Shown here one piece after another: positions 46,913 to 58,355 of a stretch of 64,000 bases of DNA. Made by a program: the position numbers and the translations under genes. This DNA is from Ustulina deusta (taxonomy: Eukaryota; Ascomycota; Sordariomycetes; Xylariales; Xylariaceae): contig JAJNNX010000019.1 in NCBI GenBank assembly GCA_023159155.1, positions 310,001-374,000 of the forward strand, given 5' to 3'. Every line of letters starts with the position of its first letter. The first letter of the stretch is position 1. The notes below the pieces were generated by a model. The model ran no database searches, was not told the DNA's origin, and saw nothing but the letters and a program-made list of their open reading frames with translations.

Positions 46913-48350
46913 GGCATGTTTGCCCTACCACATCTGTGATTTCACGGCGTTCTGGGGGATCATTTGCATTAGCAGCGGCGTTATCAGCTAAGCTGCCTTG
47001 AGGCGTCACCGGATATACAGTTGAATGCATTTTCAGTATGTGTATGCGTATGAACTTAATGAACCATAATTTTCTGCGCTCAAGTGTGCTTCGGGGTTCC
47101 TAGACAATATGGACGCACCTGGTATGTCGGTCAACAGGAGAAGGTAATCAGGCACTCTCAAGCAAACAGGTGCTGTATACTAAGCTTGACTTCATTCTAG
47201 TGATAAAACTAGAAAATAGCATGAACCGAAGAGAGTCTGACGCATTCCCTTGGTCTAAATCTCATCCAGCTTACAACTCATTCCTCCTGTAGCGTCTCTC
47301 CCCGGAACTTGTCCGAATTGATCGCTTATCAGCCACGCTCTCACTATTTCCCATGTCGAAAATGAGGGTCGATCCTGAGTCCTATCCAGTCTAATCCCCC
47401 ACAAACAATCAAATCTGTATTAGCAAATCCTTCTGCTTCCTTGGCCAGTTAATCCCTCCCATAAGAGTGTGTTAAAGTCTTTCACTGTTTCTGCACATTG
47501 GCTAGGCACCAATTAATTTCTAGCTACCTGCATATTCACACCACCTAACCACCTATCTCTCTTCTTGACACAGACAAAACAGGAGAGTAGTTGAAATTCC
47601 AAGATGCTGTGTGATTTATGTATTCATAGTTCCTTGTTAGGACAGTCTAATAAGCCAGCATCAAATAAGTACTAGTTGCAAGAAAGAATGGTAGCAGCAT
47701 GATTAGTATATGTTCAAAGAAATCACTATAGAAATAGCCTGAAGCCTCGCGAACAAAAGCCAAACTTGAAGTTGGGAGGCAACGGCCTAATGTACCCCTC
47801 CTTCAATGATCCTAGTTGCTACCTAATGCCCTAAAGACGCTCCTATAGTTTCATTAATAGCAGAAGAGAGCAAAGTTTCTAGATTCAGGGGTAGTTACTA
47901 CTTACCCGTCAGAATTCGAATAGTTGCCTTGTGTCTGGCGTCCGCTATTTGCGCGCGCGGGCGTCCCCAACGGCATATCGGGATGAGTGAGATAACTGTT
48001 CGTGAAGCGAGATACTGTTTCGGTCACGAGTGGATTAGCTGACAATTTGTGCCTCGTGACCAGGGCACACAAGGACATAAGGATAATATAAGACATGAGG
48101 AGCGATCAAGGGCCCTCCGGTCCCGGTTGATCTTACAGATTTCACGTGAACTTTGGAGACAACCAGAGTGATGATGATATTTCCGGATTGGGAAATCCCC
48201 ATGTTTATCCAGATAAATATCATGCTTTTCTCAACTCCGCTTCCAAGCATACTTCCTTCCATATTGATCACTCCGTCCATAAAATCCCTTGCCTCGAGGG
48301 CCTCAAAGCACTTATTGCCAAACAGAAGCCTCACAAACAATTTAAAGGTC
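46913..48350. other. Intergenic region upstream of the glycosyltransferase gene
   Basis: 1.4 kb, AT-rich in its middle part (47500-47900), without a recognisable gene. The frame of the glycosyltransferase is open upstream to 48153, but that sequence has no matching family content and is taken as leader. Confidence 0.45.
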
Positions 48351-50275
48351 ATGTTCAGACGCCTATTCTTTGGCGGCTCCGTGACGATTGTGCTGTTGGC
48401 ACTGATCGTCAGCCAATGGGCACCGCCGTCAGCGCCGCGTATCGAGGCCCTTCGTCAGGGTCGAAACAACACCGTCCTGTTCCTGACAAACGACGAGCAC
48501 GGACTTTCCAATGTTTTCGTGGCAACGGCATATACCTTGCTGGAGCGCCACCCCGAGGTTGAGGTTCACTATGCATCCTTCCCATCGATAGCCCGGAAAC
48601 TGGAGCGGGTTTCCGAGCGAGCTCGACAGATAAGGCCGTCAGCACGCAGCATTGTTTATCACAAGCTCCCCAACCCATCATTCTTGGCCAGCGTGGTGGA
48701 GACGGGATTAAGGCCAGACACCATAATCCACCCCCCTGGTCTCGCTGGCCTTGACACAATACTTCAGAGTATGCCTCTACTCACGTCACCGTGGTCAGGC
48801 GAAGACCATATGACTCTCTTTCGGAAGATCACAGGTGAATTCAATATTTCTTTCCCGATAGCTTTGCATTTAGATCGCTCTCGGGTCTGAATCCATTACA
48901 GACATAATCGATGAGGTAGATCCCTCGCTTCTTGTATTGGATGTTTTCGTCCGACCGGCTCACGATGCGGCGCGGAACCGCAGTCGACTCCATGCCTTTA
49001 TCTCCCCTCTCACGCCAATCGAGACCTTCCCTCTAGAACAGCCTTACGGGGGCTGGCTATGGAAGTATCCAATGTACGTATCTATTCACATCATAATAAA
49101 CCATGTTGGTTACCGAACTTATTTTTTGTATAGCCAGGGCTCCGGCATACCGTATCCTGTCCCATGGACGAAGCTACCAGAGAACATTTATATAAACATA
49201 CGATACTTCTACGCCATGCTTCGCATGCGACATTACACAGCCGTGCAAAAATACCTCGAGTCGAACGGAATTATCCACCCGGTCAACTGGTTCAATCTTC
49301 GCAACGCAGACGTGCCCTGGTTTACACAAGCCCTCCCAGGGGCCTCGACACCTGTCGACGTCCTTCCGCAGAATGTTACTCTCACGGGACCAATCATTCT
49401 CTCGCTGTCGCGTGCAGAAGAGCAAGCCCCTGCACTAACCGAATGGCTTGCCCGCACCCCAACCGTGCTCCTCAGCCTCGGCAGCTTGTTCATATGGACG
49501 GAGGCCCATGCCACGGCCAGTAAGTAATCAGTGCCATCTCTCTTTTTCTTTTCTAGTGGCTTCTAGAGTTTCAAGGCCTTATTCTATCGAAATCGCATCC
49601 CAGAAAGCTATCTCATAAACCCCCCTCAAACCGGCGACAACTGACTCCGACTCTTGTAATTAGTGGCACAAGCTATCGCCGATATGCTGGTCTGGCGATC
49701 CGACCTGCAAGTTCTGTGGAAATTCGTGAAGGCCCCTATCGACGACGACGGCACGACATACGACGACGAATTCATGGCGCCGTTACGTCCTTTCCTCGAG
49801 AACGGACGGCTCAAGATAGAGTCGTGGTTAGACGTGCAGCCGGTGTCACTCTTGGAAACCGGGCACATCGTTGCCTCGGTGCACCACGGCGGCGCGGGAT
49901 GCTACCACGAAGCGCTCGGGTAAATATAGCCACAACGTCCCTTCGCGAGAACCGTGGAAACAGGGAAGACTAATACCACGCGGGAACAACAGGACTGGCG
50001 TGCCCCAGATCGTCTTGCCGCAATGGCTAGACCTTTACAGCTTTGCGCAGCTGGCCCAAGACATTGGCGTGGGTGTTTGGGGATGCCGAGACGCGAGTCC
50101 CTTCTGGACAGCCTCGTGCCTCCGTGATGCATTCGTTACGGTGTTAGGCGGCGAATCTGGCGACCTGATCCGGGAGAAGGCGAAGGGATTCGGCGAGATC
50201 GCGCAGAGGAGCCCTGGTCAATATGTTGTGGCGCGCGAGATTGCAAAACTGGCTGCCTCTGGTTATGGTCCTTGA
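48351..50275 (+). CDS. Membrane-anchored UDP-glycosyltransferase (GT1-like)
   Basis: Five exons (48351-48834, 48902-49073, 49134-49519, 49664-49919, 49993-50275) give 526 residues. Residues about 7-22 form one hydrophobic segment (LFFGGSVTIVLLALIVS), a signal anchor or signal peptide. The acceptor-binding half has NTVLFLTNDEHGLSNVFVA, a typical UGT start. The donor half contains LARTPTVLLSLGSL, RLKIESWLDVQPVSLLETGH, then VHHGGAGCYHEALGTGVPQI and LPQWLDLYSFAQ, equivalent to the UGT signature (HHGGxxxxxEAL...P...DQ) with Asp present and Gln displaced. No PH/GRAM domain is present, so it is not a typical sterol glucosyltransferase Ugt51. The acceptor is unknown. Membership of GT1 is firm; the substrate is not. 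Confidence 0.88.
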
Positions 50276-52703
50276 ACGGGGTTCCTCTCTTGGGGGCATT
50301 GTCGGCCTCTCGCCCTAGAAGCCAGGGTGTGGGTATATGACGAATATGCGTTTGTTGTATGAGAATATTGGGATTCTCCATGGGTGGTATCTGCTAATAA
50401 TTTCGGAACCCGCTTTTTTCCATAGAAAGGAACTTCACGACAAAGATTTTGGGTTTTCACCGTTCAGGGTTTCAATAAGGTTGCAATAAGATCGGTGGCC
50501 TCGGGTTGTTGGCCGGATGTTATCGGATAGGTGTACGGCGAAGGGAAGGGAAAGAACCTTGCCGACTGTTACAATCGTCGAGGGTGAGGTGAAGAAGAGA
50601 AGAACCCCTCACGAGGCTGTCGGCGCGAAAATACTCCTTTAGAGAGGTGTAGAACACATCATCTAGTCGATGTAACTTCGTTTGTTCTATATATGGCAAT
50701 TCTTCTTACGCATATCATCGTGGCTGTGAACAGAACTTGTTTCAAGTTTCTTGGGGTCCCGTTCGTGGAGGTGAAGTAATTATCTAGAACGTTGGCTATA
50801 AACAAGATGGGATGATGATACGCTAAAGACGGCCATAATGGGTCCAAAAACAAAAAAGCCTCGTTTCCATTCATAATATATAACTAACAGCAACAATGCT
50901 TGTCCTTTGGTTCTCTCTACTAGAATGTTTGTATAACTTGCCTAGCGAGATGCTATACAACTAACTACAAGAAGGCGCCTTCTACAGCCTCATCCCCTAA
51001 AATGCCCCATGGGCCAGTCTGCGTGAAACGAAGGGCCTGTTGTGTCAAGATTTTGCGGCTGACTGTATCAGGGATATATATTACACTACCCTATAGGAGT
51101 AGATATATCAGTATTCTGTGTATATATTAGTGTTGCCCCCCTAGATATTTGGGAAGGTTCAGTAATAGATTGACCACTCTATTGAGCCCCAACTACGACC
51201 TACCTACTTCCTAGCTGCAGATGAGACTCTCTATTCACTCTAGACCTAACCCACTCTGACAGACTGTGCCTCAATTCCCGGCCTCTTAGCCCCAGCGTAG
51301 CAGATATTTAGGCGTCAGATTTCTGATCCCCACTAGGTAGGTTAAGCATCTAATTGTGGCAGCCTCGTTGTCTGTGGCAAAGTGCTGTGGAGTGGTTCGA
51401 TATTGCAACCCATCACGGAATGCAGAGAGCTGTGGTGGTTGCCTTTGAAACTCGCCCAAAAAGAGAACCAACCCCTGTATTTACGTAATACCAGACGATG
51501 AGTTGTACCCGAGGTATGCCACGTTGTTTAAAATTTGGCTAACTGCAGGTGTGTATGCCGAGCGCCGTCTTGAAGCTGATATGCAAGATTCGGATCCTCG
51601 CCTTCGCCACTTTTAAGTTTAGAGGCTCGTAAAGCGGACGGAAATGTCTACTTCCGGAATTATGAACTAGACTAGCCATCACACTAATAAACGCAGAGAC
51701 AGCATAACATCATAATGGACTCATAGTAGCCAATATGTATCGGAGTGTCAATTAGGTAACCCGTATAACGGTTCATAGAAAAGCTGGAAGCGAAGGATGG
51801 TCGCAGGTGTGTCTGATTGGTCTGATTGTCCCGACTGGCAGCGGCCGGGGAGGTCTCAACGGACTCTGGTGTGGAGGCGTCTTGATTCGGCAATTGATCG
51901 CGTGATGAGCTCAACGTCTAGAACCTGGGAATATGATCTAATAGAATGCTTATAGGATGAAGGCACAAGTAAACCCTTACTTTTCTGGGAGAGCAGGACA
52001 ACCAAAAGCAACTGGATTAGCAGTACTGTGCTCCCAAAATCAAGTAACCAAAAAAAAAAAAATAGAATAGCACCAAAAAGAAATCGAGAAAAAAACCAAG
52101 AAGAAAAAAAAAAAAAACGATAGGATTACTGTTAGAAGCATGTTCATTATATCAAAGAGTTTTGGCTGTCTTTTACGTGGGGAAATGTTCTGTTTACCGT
52201 AAAATCTATCTACCAAAGCAGCAAGTATCTATTTAGCTGGAAACCATTTATTGGTGGCATTATGAGTATGTGATCAATAAAAAGGGAAGTGTCAGGGAAC
52301 TAGGTATAGCTTTCACATGGTTTCTTCTCCCAACTGTTCGGGATCGGGCGGTTCGTTCCCGTCATTCGGATATCATTGTGGGGTATGGGTCTCGTATACA
52401 GCACGGAGATATCTTATCACTGCTTTACAGTTACCCCGTAGGTTAACCACATCTTCCAACCGCCTCAAAACCAAGACCTCGAAGTCAAACCCTTTGTGGC
52501 TAGTAGGGGCATGACGCAAGTGAGCCAGGCAGATTTACAAGATAATTTTGTATTATGCACAGAACCACGAGCCAAATGTGATATGATACAGTGTGGGATT
52601 CCTTTGGCACGTCTATCCATCTTCTTCCACGCTTGAATCATGATCCGGCACGTCTTGTACACATGATGATACATCGGCTTTAGAAATAGTACAGATACAT
52701 GGC
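50276..52703. other. Intergenic region, glycosyltransferase / MRPL35
   Basis: 2.4 kb between converging genes. It contains A-rich tracts at 52049-52115 and scattered CCTAGGTA-like half sites near 51333-51346. Short frames (50659-50874, 51684-51914 minus) lack recognisable content. No RNA gene was recognised. Confidence 0.45.
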
Positions 52704-54206
52704 TCAACGGCGCCTGTTCATGCCGTGAATCCTCTTGCTGTACTTCCACAGACTCTTGTACTTGGGCTTGGACCTCTTGGCCTCCCAGCCACGGGCCTTC
52801 TTGGGGCCCTTGAGCGAGTAGACGCGCTTGTGCTTGAATTGAATATCGGCGCCCGGCATGCCAGCGCGTTCCATGACGGCCGCGGTGCCTTCGTCCCAGA
52901 CGGTTCGGAAAATATTCAGACCAACCGTCTTCAGAGAGAACTTATCTTGGAAACTCTTCAGACTGAACCCATCGCGGCCGCTATATAGCTCGCGCAGTTT
53001 TGCGACATCTAAAGTTGTACTATCCTTCTGCTCCAGGACGAAAACAACCAACCGGTGGTAGGGCGCACCCATTTGGGAGAAAGCGGGAAGCCATGGGACA
53101 GCCAATTGGGTCTCCTTGTTCACCTTGCCGAGGGGTAGAGAGGGTTGATCGGGACCAATGGGTATGTTGGCTGCGAGGTAATGGCAACGGCGATCGAACG
53201 AGTCAGTCTCGGCATTAGGGACATCCAAGTCCACCACTGCGACTGATACGAGGCGTTCGCCGGCGTTGAAAACTTGGACTTTTAACCGTGGTGACGGCTC
53301 GGTTACCCTCGAGTCCAGGATCTCACCGGGCTCGACCTTGATGCGGCGGAAGTAGAGCTGCACATCGGCAAGGGGGTCGAATTTGGGCAGGGCATCAGGG
53401 ACGATATGTAATTGTTCTATGCGCTGAGTAATGACGCGGTAGGGCAGGCCACGCCATTTTTTCTCGGCCAGGTGCCGATAGATGGGCTTGTTCATATCGC
53501 CTACAATCTCTGTTAGTAATTTGCTTGTGGCAGCCAGCAGGATAGCTTGAGAATATGTATGTTTGGCCCAAAAAAAAAAAAGGGGGGGTCGAGACTCACC
53601 AAGTCCGTCCTCAAATCTGCGCTTCACAATGGGGTCATTGATATCGACGAGGATCTTGAGTTCCTCGACGTATTTCCTCAAGCTCTTCAGACGCAGGTCC
53701 TTCTTGCGCTGGCCACCAGGGACCTGCTCGGCGGGCGTCTCGTCGAGGCGCTTGATCTTGGCCAATTCCTTGGCGAGGGCCTGCAGCTTCTCCTGTCGGT
53801 CCTCCTGCAAAAGCTTGCGGGCCTCCTGGAAACACTGGTAGGGCAGCTGTTCAAAGGGCACGTTCTGGGAGGAACGGAGGGCAGCACGCCGACGCCGCGA
53901 TCCGACAGGCGGCGTGCCGGTGCGCATCAGCTTTCGCTCGGCCCAATGCGCCGTCGTGGTGTTCGGGTCCATCAAACGATCCTGCATGCGCAGTTTGGCC
54001 GACTCGACGGCAGCGGCCTCGAGGTCACGCATCGGGCTCGACGACGGGCTCGGCGGCGCTGGAGACACGCCCGTGGTTGAGGGCGGAGACCCATCATCTC
54101 GTGGCGCGGGTGTTCTCGAAAAGGAACGGGCGAGGGATGTCGATGTCTGCAGGTGTGTTGATATGGACTGTAGGAGGGGTCGGGCGACCCTCTGGCAGCT
54201 CGCCAT
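52704..54206 (-). CDS. MRPL35: Mitochondrial large-subunit ribosomal protein mL38 (MRPL35)
   Basis: Two exons (54206-53600 and 53500-52704) join across a 99 nt GTGAGT...TAG intron and give 467 residues. A basic N-terminal mitochondrial targeting sequence (MASCQRVARPLLQSI...RSFSRTPA) is followed by RDLEAAAVESAKLRMQDRLM, then a helical middle (RLKSLRKYVEELKILVDIND). The C-terminal half has the PEBP-like fold of mL38: DVQLYFRRIKVEPGEILDSR, FNAGERLVSVAVVDLDVPNA, LAVPWLPAFSQMGAPYHRLV and the basic tail RSKPKYKSLWKYSKRIHG. It is a structural protein of the mitoribosome large subunit with no predicted lipid binding. The intron carries an A-run followed by a G-run at 53570-53588. Divergent from the uL4m gene. 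Confidence 0.95.
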   Translation of the reverse strand: MASCQRVARPLLQSISTHLQTSTSLARSFSRTPAPRDDGSPPSTTGVSPAPPSPSSSPMRDLEAAAVESAKLRMQDRLMDPNTTTAHWAERKLMRTGTPPVGSRRRRAALRSSQNVPFEQLPYQCFQEARKLLQEDRQEKLQALAKELAKIKRLDETPAEQVPGGQRKKDLRLKSLRKYVEELKILVDINDPIVKRRFEDGLGESRPPLFFFWAKHTYSQAILLAATSKLLTEIVGDMNKPIYRHLAEKKWRGLPYRVITQRIEQLHIVPDALPKFDPLADVQLYFRRIKVEPGEILDSRVTEPSPRLKVQVFNAGERLVSVAVVDLDVPNAETDSFDRRCHYLAANIPIGPDQPSLPLGKVNKETQLAVPWLPAFSQMGAPYHRLVVFVLEQKDSTTLDVAKLRELYSGRDGFSLKSFQDKFSLKTVGLNIFRTVWDEGTAAVMERAGMPGADIQFKHKRVYSLKGPKKARGWEAKRSKPKYKSLWKYSKRIHGMNRRR

Positions 54207-54607
54207 GGTGCCAATTGAGGTCGAGGCGGGGAGGGGGGAGAGGATTATTTGTTATTCGACCTCTTCGACCTCTGCGGCCTAATGATCGACTTTTGTGTAC
54301 TTAGACTTGCGATATGGACACAGAAAAAAAGCCCCACCACGCAGCCGGGGACCTGTCAATCGAAAAAGCGGGTCATGGGGGCTATCCTCGCTCTCCCATT
54401 CGCTGCTCTGCATCGCTTTCTCGATAAGCTGTTCCCGTCTTCCAGTCCTCTCTCTCTTTTTTCCGCGGCTCGACAAACGACAGGGCCGCAATCCAGCATC
54501 GTCATATCGCGTCGACGTCTCTTCAACGCTAGCCACACCGTTTCCTACCGCAACTATCCCTCCGTCCGACTGGCTGCGCTCGCATTACACACGACTTGGC
54601 ACCAGGA
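54207..54607. promoter_or_regulatory. Bidirectional promoter of two mitoribosomal genes
   Basis: 401 bp separate the start codons of mL38 (minus) and uL4m (plus). No distinct element could be named by eye. The shared promoter would give coordinated output. Confidence 0.6.
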
Positions 54608-55732
54608 ATGGCCGCCAACGGGGCGAGGGCTCTCAATGAGGCCATGAAGAGCCTGAGCTTGGCCTCGCACACATGCAGACAAGCCGCTTCCGTACGCCAA
54701 CGCCCTCCTATCATTCGCCTTCGCTAGCTATCTCGAGATGCGTTTATTGACTGCGCCGCCAGATTCGCATACCGACGCCCACATTTGCGCGCTCAATGGC
54801 CACCGAAACCCCCCTGCCCAGCATGGCGACGGACACGACCCCCTCTTCACCATCCACCACTCTCTGGAGACCAGGTTCGTCGCTTTCAGGTGCTCCTGTG
54901 CTCCATTTCCCAATCTAACATGCTCTTGCCACGCATAGCAACCACCGTCCCGGTAACCGTCTTCAATTTCCCCTCCTACGAGCCACAGCGTCTGGAGGCC
55001 TGGTCCTCGAAACACCTGAACCTCCCTTTGCGCCGGGACATTCTCCATCTGGCCGTGGTCTACGAGGGCGACAATACACGGCAGGGCACGGCATCTACCA
55101 AGACACGATACGAGGTCCACGGTTCGCACAGGAAGCTACACGCCCAGAAGGGTATGGGTAAGGCTCGTGTAGGCGACAAGCAGTCCCCCTTGCGACGCGG
55201 CGGTGGAAAGACCTTCGGTCCGAAGCCGCGTGATTTCGGCACCAAGATCACACGCAAGGTATACGATCTGGCATGGCGCACCGCGCTATCGTACCGGTAC
55301 CGCCGGGGTGAGCTGGTCGTATGCCAGGATGGTATGGAGCTACCTTTCCCCGCGGAATTCGAGGCTCTGCTCCAGGGCCGCGTGATGCGCGAAAGCGGCG
55401 CCGAGCTGGAGGCCAGGTTCCGCGAGAAGTGGGTGAAGCAGGTACTCGATGCGAACGACTGGGGGCGCAAGGCTGGGCGCAGCACCTTCATCACGAGTTC
55501 GCGCCGCGATAATCTATTCGAGGCTCTCGGCCTCGTGCCCAACTGGGGCCGCGCCCTCGACGTGGGCGATGTGGATGTCAAGGATCTGTTGGAGACGGGC
55601 CGTATCGTCGTCGAGCGCGACGCCCTTCTGCACATGATTGAGAGCCACCAAAGCGATCTCATCCCCAGAGTGTTTGTTTCCAACCCAGCCTTGCTACAGA
55701 GGGCAGTAAGCGGGGAGATTCTCGTCGAGTAA
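54608..55732 (+). CDS. MRPL4: Mitochondrial large-subunit ribosomal protein uL4m (MRPL4)
   Basis: Three exons (54608-54691, 54763-54874, 54939-55732) give 329 residues. The first exon encodes an amphipathic targeting sequence (MAANGARALNEAMKSLSLAS and onward), joined in phase 0 to IRIPTPTFARSMATETP. The third exon holds the uL4 fold: TTVPVTVFNFPSYEP, LNLPLRRDILHLAVVYEGDN, KLHAQKGMGKARVGDKQSP then LRRGGGKTFGPKPRDF, LAWRTALSYRYRRGELVV, a long acidic/basic helix and ISSHQSDLIPRVF-type ending (ESHQSDLIPRVFVSNPALL). uL4 lines the exit tunnel of the large subunit; this copy carries the mitochondrial presequence. Splicing was chosen so that stop codons in the intervening segments are removed. Divergent from mL38. 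Confidence 0.93.
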
Positions 55733-56526
55733 GCGCACTTGGCTATTTCCACTATCTATTGGGGTCGAGGATGCGTCACCCGTGCGAAGAAATGTGTATT
55801 TGAACTACATGCGGTCGACGTGGTATGCCGATGTAACTGGCTGTCCACCGAAATTACTTGCTCCCACAGGGCGGGGATAAATGTAGTTTTGTGTAAATAA
55901 GACGACAAAATGTACAATACAAAGCATGACACAGCCAAAAGAAAACACAACAGTTCTAAAAGGCCACAACACAACGGTCTACGGGTTACTCTGCGGAACC
56001 ATACCCGGCTCCACGTAGGTGTCGATAATAAACACTACGAGTGCACGAGTGTGAGGCACAGAATACATGGCGACCCGGCCTACAGGTCTTGAGTGCTTCT
56101 ACGAGGCAACGGGCAAAGGGGCCGGCGTTGGCGCGTATTTGCCTCACAGGGTCACGGCATAACACAGACCAGATGAACAAGGAATAACCTAGCTCCGCCA
56201 CCCTTTTCCCCAGGGGAATAACAGCTATTTTATCTTCTTAACCACGAATTGATTATCGCTCTCTGTTGTGCCGAGTTATCTCAGGCCTTATGTCGATTGA
56301 TTGATGTATTTAAACAATTCCTTGGATCTCGATAAGTCACTAGGGTGGGAAATAGGCGAGCTTTAGCTCAAGTATGGATCCGGCTCTTGCCAGATGACCC
56401 CCTCGGCGTGCTCTTCATCGAGGATTCAGGGGAGCACGAGCAGGCTTGCCCTTACGGCTGTTCGTTCCTCGCTGTTTTGGGGCGGGGGTCAGAATGGTCA
56501 CTACCTAGGGAACGCTATTTTGAGAA

Positions 56527-56544
56527 GGGGGGGGGGGGGGGGGG
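56527..56544. repeat. G18 homopolymer run
   Basis: Eighteen consecutive G bases, an unusual tract in the empty region between the uL4m and bZIP genes. Confidence 0.75.
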
Positions 56545-57237
56545 TGAGTGGTAGTAGGGTCCATACAGTATTTAACTGGCTTCCTTACGGCTATAGACCC
56601 TCCATCTACAATACAACATCAATTATCGCCTTTCGATCCATTTTCGGGGGCGGGAGGGTTCCGACGATAGAAGAAAGGTATTTTAGGGTATGAATTCACT
56701 GTTGATGTTGGCTGTGGAGTAAGTGGGTATTTCGAACGACAAGACTATAGTAGTGGAACAGACGCAAGGGGGCAAATATATTTTTAGTGTATCCCCAGAG
56801 GCGGAGAGGATGTCGGGGGTTAGGCTAAGGTAGCCTCATGTCTACTCATGTCTAGATGCGGAAACTACAAGCGGACAGTACAGTACGGGCATTCGTTGCG
56901 GGGATTTGGGGATGGATTTCCTGTGACTTAGCGACCTAGTGTAGTTACTTGATCGGTGCATAGGACAACAACCCGATCCCTCTCCTCTCCTGAGGGACGC
57001 GAATTTGTGGACTTGGCGAAGACGGGATTTGATCGTGAGTGGATCGATATTACCTACCTACCTACCTACTGAACCTCGGGACGCCCCCGGTGGCGGCTGT
57101 GGGTTCCTTAGGATAGATAGACCGTCACATGTTGCGATGAAGTCGATAGAGTTTTCAGTAGGTTTCGTTAGATGGGAAAGAGGTTAGCTTGAGAACCCAG
57201 GTCGCTAGTCATTTCTCTTCGAGACTTCTTCTCGAGT

Positions 57238-57252
57238 CCCCCCCCCCCCCCC
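57238..57252. repeat. C15 homopolymer run
   Basis: Fifteen consecutive C bases, about 700 bp from the G18 run and the reverse orientation of it. Confidence 0.75.
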
Positions 57253-58355
57253 AGATGAATGATGGCGGTGTTTAGTTTTTCTTTAGGGGTGTTGCAAGTT
57301 TACAGTAATTACTTCCTATTATTATTGGATTAGACTAATAAGCTAGGCTAACTATTATGTTTGGGAAGGTTGGCCCGGCCAGGCAGCTTCAGGGTGGATT
57401 GGTAAGCAGGGAGGCGAGGCAGGGTAGGTTTCTAATCTCCTGAATCAAAGACTTGATTTCATCTTCGCCCCTGTGTTGCTAATAGGCACTTGGTATTGAT
57501 ATATATGCCCTTTGTGATGTTATTACTAATTTGGGGTGGCTACACCTGCGATACTATTTTTTTTTTAGAACGAATGTAGTGTAGTTTTATGTTGTCTGCC
57601 TTTCTTCTTCTTCTTGCTTGTTATAATTGTTATCCTTTCTGCATAGATTTCTCTATTATCTAACTGCCAGTTTATTTCCCCTCCCATTCCCGTGAGGATA
57701 GAGAGTGGTATTAGATTATTTTTGGGCACGATTGTTGCAAATTACAAGTAGTCCGTATATAGCTCTATATTGTCACATTACTTGAGTATACTCATTACCG
57801 AGTCACTAGTACCACGGCACCCATCCTTATTATGATAGATATCATATTAACCTACTCCCAATATATACATCATGTACAACCGGATTTCCCCGGTGTTCGT
57901 GCCAATGTTCGTACGGCTCTCCCATCTCACAAAGTTCATATCGGCGCGTATATAAATGGTACATATATTATGCGTTCCACAACATCTCGTGCTCCTCTTC
58001 CATATCATATTCAATCGTTAGGGAAAGGCGGGAATGCAATCCCATCATGTTCCCCCGACTCCGAGCTCTCCGTAAGATGATTAAAAGAGAGATATAAGAA
58101 TTATAAATAGGATGAAAAAGTTGCTATAGGGTATAAAGCGGGGTTGGCTCGGATGACCAGAAAGAATCGAAGGGTCAGAATTGGCGAATAAAATCAATAA
58201 ATAAAAAGGAAGGAAGGAAAAGACCCTGTTGTTATTACATGCACCTAAATTATCATGAGAGTGTAGGCAAGCTACTCTAGCGTTTCATCGCGATGTGATG
58301 ATTTGCGCTAGAAAATCAGATTCTTTTTAAACTCGGGTTGAAGGCCTCATAGAGC

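Larger units (their letters stand above)
55733..58355. other. Intergenic region, uL4m / bZIP
   Basis: 2.6 kb between converging genes. It contains an 18 nt G-run at 56527-56544, a 15 nt C-run at 57238-57252, and CTAC-type tetranucleotide repeats near 57052-57070. Frames are short and unremarkable, and the second half (57300-58250) is AT-rich. Part is likely 3' UTR. Confidence 0.5.
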
